A DNA stretch of 64,000 nt from NCBI RefSeq assembly GCF_014636775.1, contig NZ_BMEQ01000014.1, forward strand, positions 47,286 through 111,285, in the 5' to 3' direction. The position numbers were made by a program, and so were the translations under genes. Under the pieces are notes generated by a model. It worked only from the letters and a program-made list of their open reading frames with translations, did not search any database and was not told the DNA's origin. This DNA is from Kocuria dechangensis (GTDB lineage: Bacteria > Actinomycetota > Actinomycetes > Actinomycetales > Micrococcaceae). Positions 63,070 through 64,000 of this stretch are shown here, one piece after another. The first letter of the stretch is position 1. Each line of letters opens with the position of its first letter.

Positions 63070-63684
63070 TCAGGCGGTCGCCGGCTGCCGGCCGGTCTTC
63101 GAGCGGGCCGAGGGGTTGGCCGAGGAGCCGGCCTCGGAGCCAGCCCCTGGAGCGGCGCCGCCGTCCGTGTCCAGCAGCTCCCCCGTCTCCGGGTCGACGT
63201 CGTCCGGCACCTGCGTCCGTGGTTCCGCCGACGCTCCTTCTCCGGTTGCGGCGTCGTGCCCCTCGCCCTGGTCCCCCGCCCCGTCCGCGGCCGGGCTCGA
63301 GGCGGCCGGGCCGGCGGGCGGCGCGGAGCTGATGGTGCGCTGGAAGCCGGCGGTGCCGAGCGCGAGGTCGTGCCCGATGGACACGGCGTCGAGGTCCACG
63401 GCCGTGTTGCGGCCGTGCTCGCCCTCCCAGAAGCGCACCTTCAGCCTGCCGACGACCACGACCGGCTGGCCCTTCTTCACGCTGGCGAGGGCGTTGAGCC
63501 CCAGCGCGCGGAAGGCCTGGACGGTGAACCAGTTGGTGTGGCCGTCCCGCCAGCTCGCGGTCTGCGCGTCGTACCAGCGCGGGGTGGAGGCGAGGCGGAA
63601 GGCCACCACCACCGTGCCGTCGGGCAGGTTGCGGGACTCCGGGTCCGTGGCGACGTAGCCGCGGACGGTGATCTGCTCGGTCAT
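63070..63684 (-). CDS. ssb: single-stranded DNA-binding protein
   Basis: The 204-residue protein has an OB fold in the first 110 residues: ITVRGYVATDPESRNLPDGTVVVAFRLAST, WFTVQAFRALGLNALASVKKGQPVVVVGRLKV and FWEGEHGRNTAVDLDAVSIG. The remaining 95 residues are disordered and rich in Gly, Ala and acidic residues. The usual acidic C-terminal tip (DDDIPF-like) that recruits repair proteins is absent; it ends SARSKTGRQPATA. It is probably a second, specialised SSB of actinobacteria and not the replication SSB. It is upstream of ettA with a 122-base gap. Confidence 0.9.
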   Translation of the reverse strand: MTEQITVRGYVATDPESRNLPDGTVVVAFRLASTPRWYDAQTASWRDGHTNWFTVQAFRALGLNALASVKKGQPVVVVGRLKVRFWEGEHGRNTAVDLDAVSIGHDLALGTAGFQRTISSAPPAGPAASSPAADGAGDQGEGHDAATGEGASAEPRTQVPDDVDPETGELLDTDGGAAPGAGSEAGSSANPSARSKTGRQPATA

Positions 63685-64000
63685 CGGGAACTCCTCTTGG
63701 GCGACGGCCGGTGCGGCCTGGGCTGACCCCGGTGGCGGGGTGACCCCAGGCTCCCGTGCGGGCGCCCGGCGGCGCGGAGACGGGCGAGCCCGTGTGGACG
63801 GCCGGGGCCGACGACCCCCGGCGGAGGTCCCTGTGCAGGGAGGACGACGTGACCTCCCGCCCCGGACGGGACCGGGACACGTCGGAGGCCCCGCACAGGT
63901 GCGGGGCCTCCGACGTGTCCCGGGAGCCGGAACGGCCTAGACGGTATGTAGTGACCGCCCGGGTGCGCTGGGGGTTGCGGGCCGGGGCCTCACTCACTGA
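63685..64000. other. end of window, no complete gene
   Basis: These 316 bases hold the ssb promoter side and a very strong hairpin at 63872-63923. No reading frame with start signals is visible in the last 80 bases, so the next gene lies outside the window. Confidence 0.5.
63872..63923. terminator. 25-base perfect hairpin near the window end
   Basis: 63872-63896 pairs without a mismatch with 63899-63923 around a 2-base centre. It probably ends a transcript coming from beyond the window or insulates ssb. Confidence 0.8.

Overview
This 64 kb window is high-GC DNA from an actinobacterium, most likely a member of the Micrococcaceae close to Kocuria. That placement is inferred from gene order (nrdHIEF; rplU-rpmA-obg-proB-proA-nadD-rsfS; ileS-folC-DUF4233-ndk; tig / clpP1-clpP2-clpX), from GC-rich third codon positions, from a mycothiol-linked DsbA-like protein and from a translational T-box before ileS. 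No 16S gene is present to confirm it.

Region 1 (1-12300) is accessory. It begins with the tail of a CsoR/DUF156-type repressor. A complete paralogue follows (933-1199), with a one-domain PAS protein downstream and a metallo-beta-lactamase-fold hydrolase divergent to it; two ATACCCC palindromes lie between the divergent genes. Next is a catabolic cluster: a tandem double IclR regulator (2755-4293) divergent from an MHS-type transporter, a D-2-hydroxyacid dehydrogenase and an RraA-fold aldolase. A small unknown ORF and a secreted tannase/feruloyl-esterase-family protein come after it. The region ends with a serine resolvase gene broken by one in-frame TAG and a sulfide:quinone-reductase-like flavoprotein that lacks the family's redox cysteines.

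Region 2 (12300-33000) is mostly minus-strand core metabolism: nrdHIEF with paired NrdR boxes and DnaA-box-like sites, a class 3 aldehyde dehydrogenase, an App1-type phosphatase, formaldehyde dehydrogenase, tRNA-Ala, the rsfS/nadD/proA/proB/obg/rpmA/rplU block, and a TPP-riboswitch-controlled thiM-thiE-thiD/tenA operon. A two-domain SnoaL-like protein closes the region.

Region 3 (33000-64000) carries a very long RNase E/G, a VKOR-type thiol oxidoreductase, ileS-folC-DUF4233-ndk behind a T-box, an SDR divergent from valS, clpX-clpP2-clpP1 with a ClgR-type box, tig, tRNA-Pro and tRNA-Gly. It continues with a small methyltransferase, Nei-type glycosylase, rpiB, pepN, group II truncated globin, two thioesterases, ettA and a single-stranded DNA-binding protein. 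Nearly every transcription unit ends at a long, near-perfect GC hairpin, usually without a U tract.

I did not find a CRISPR array, prophage, intact insertion sequence or secondary-metabolite cluster. The most promising leads for undescribed biology are the ligand-less CsoR-like/PAS/MBL module with its two operators, the cysteine-less SQR-like flavoprotein, and the double-IclR cluster for an unidentified hydroxy-acid.
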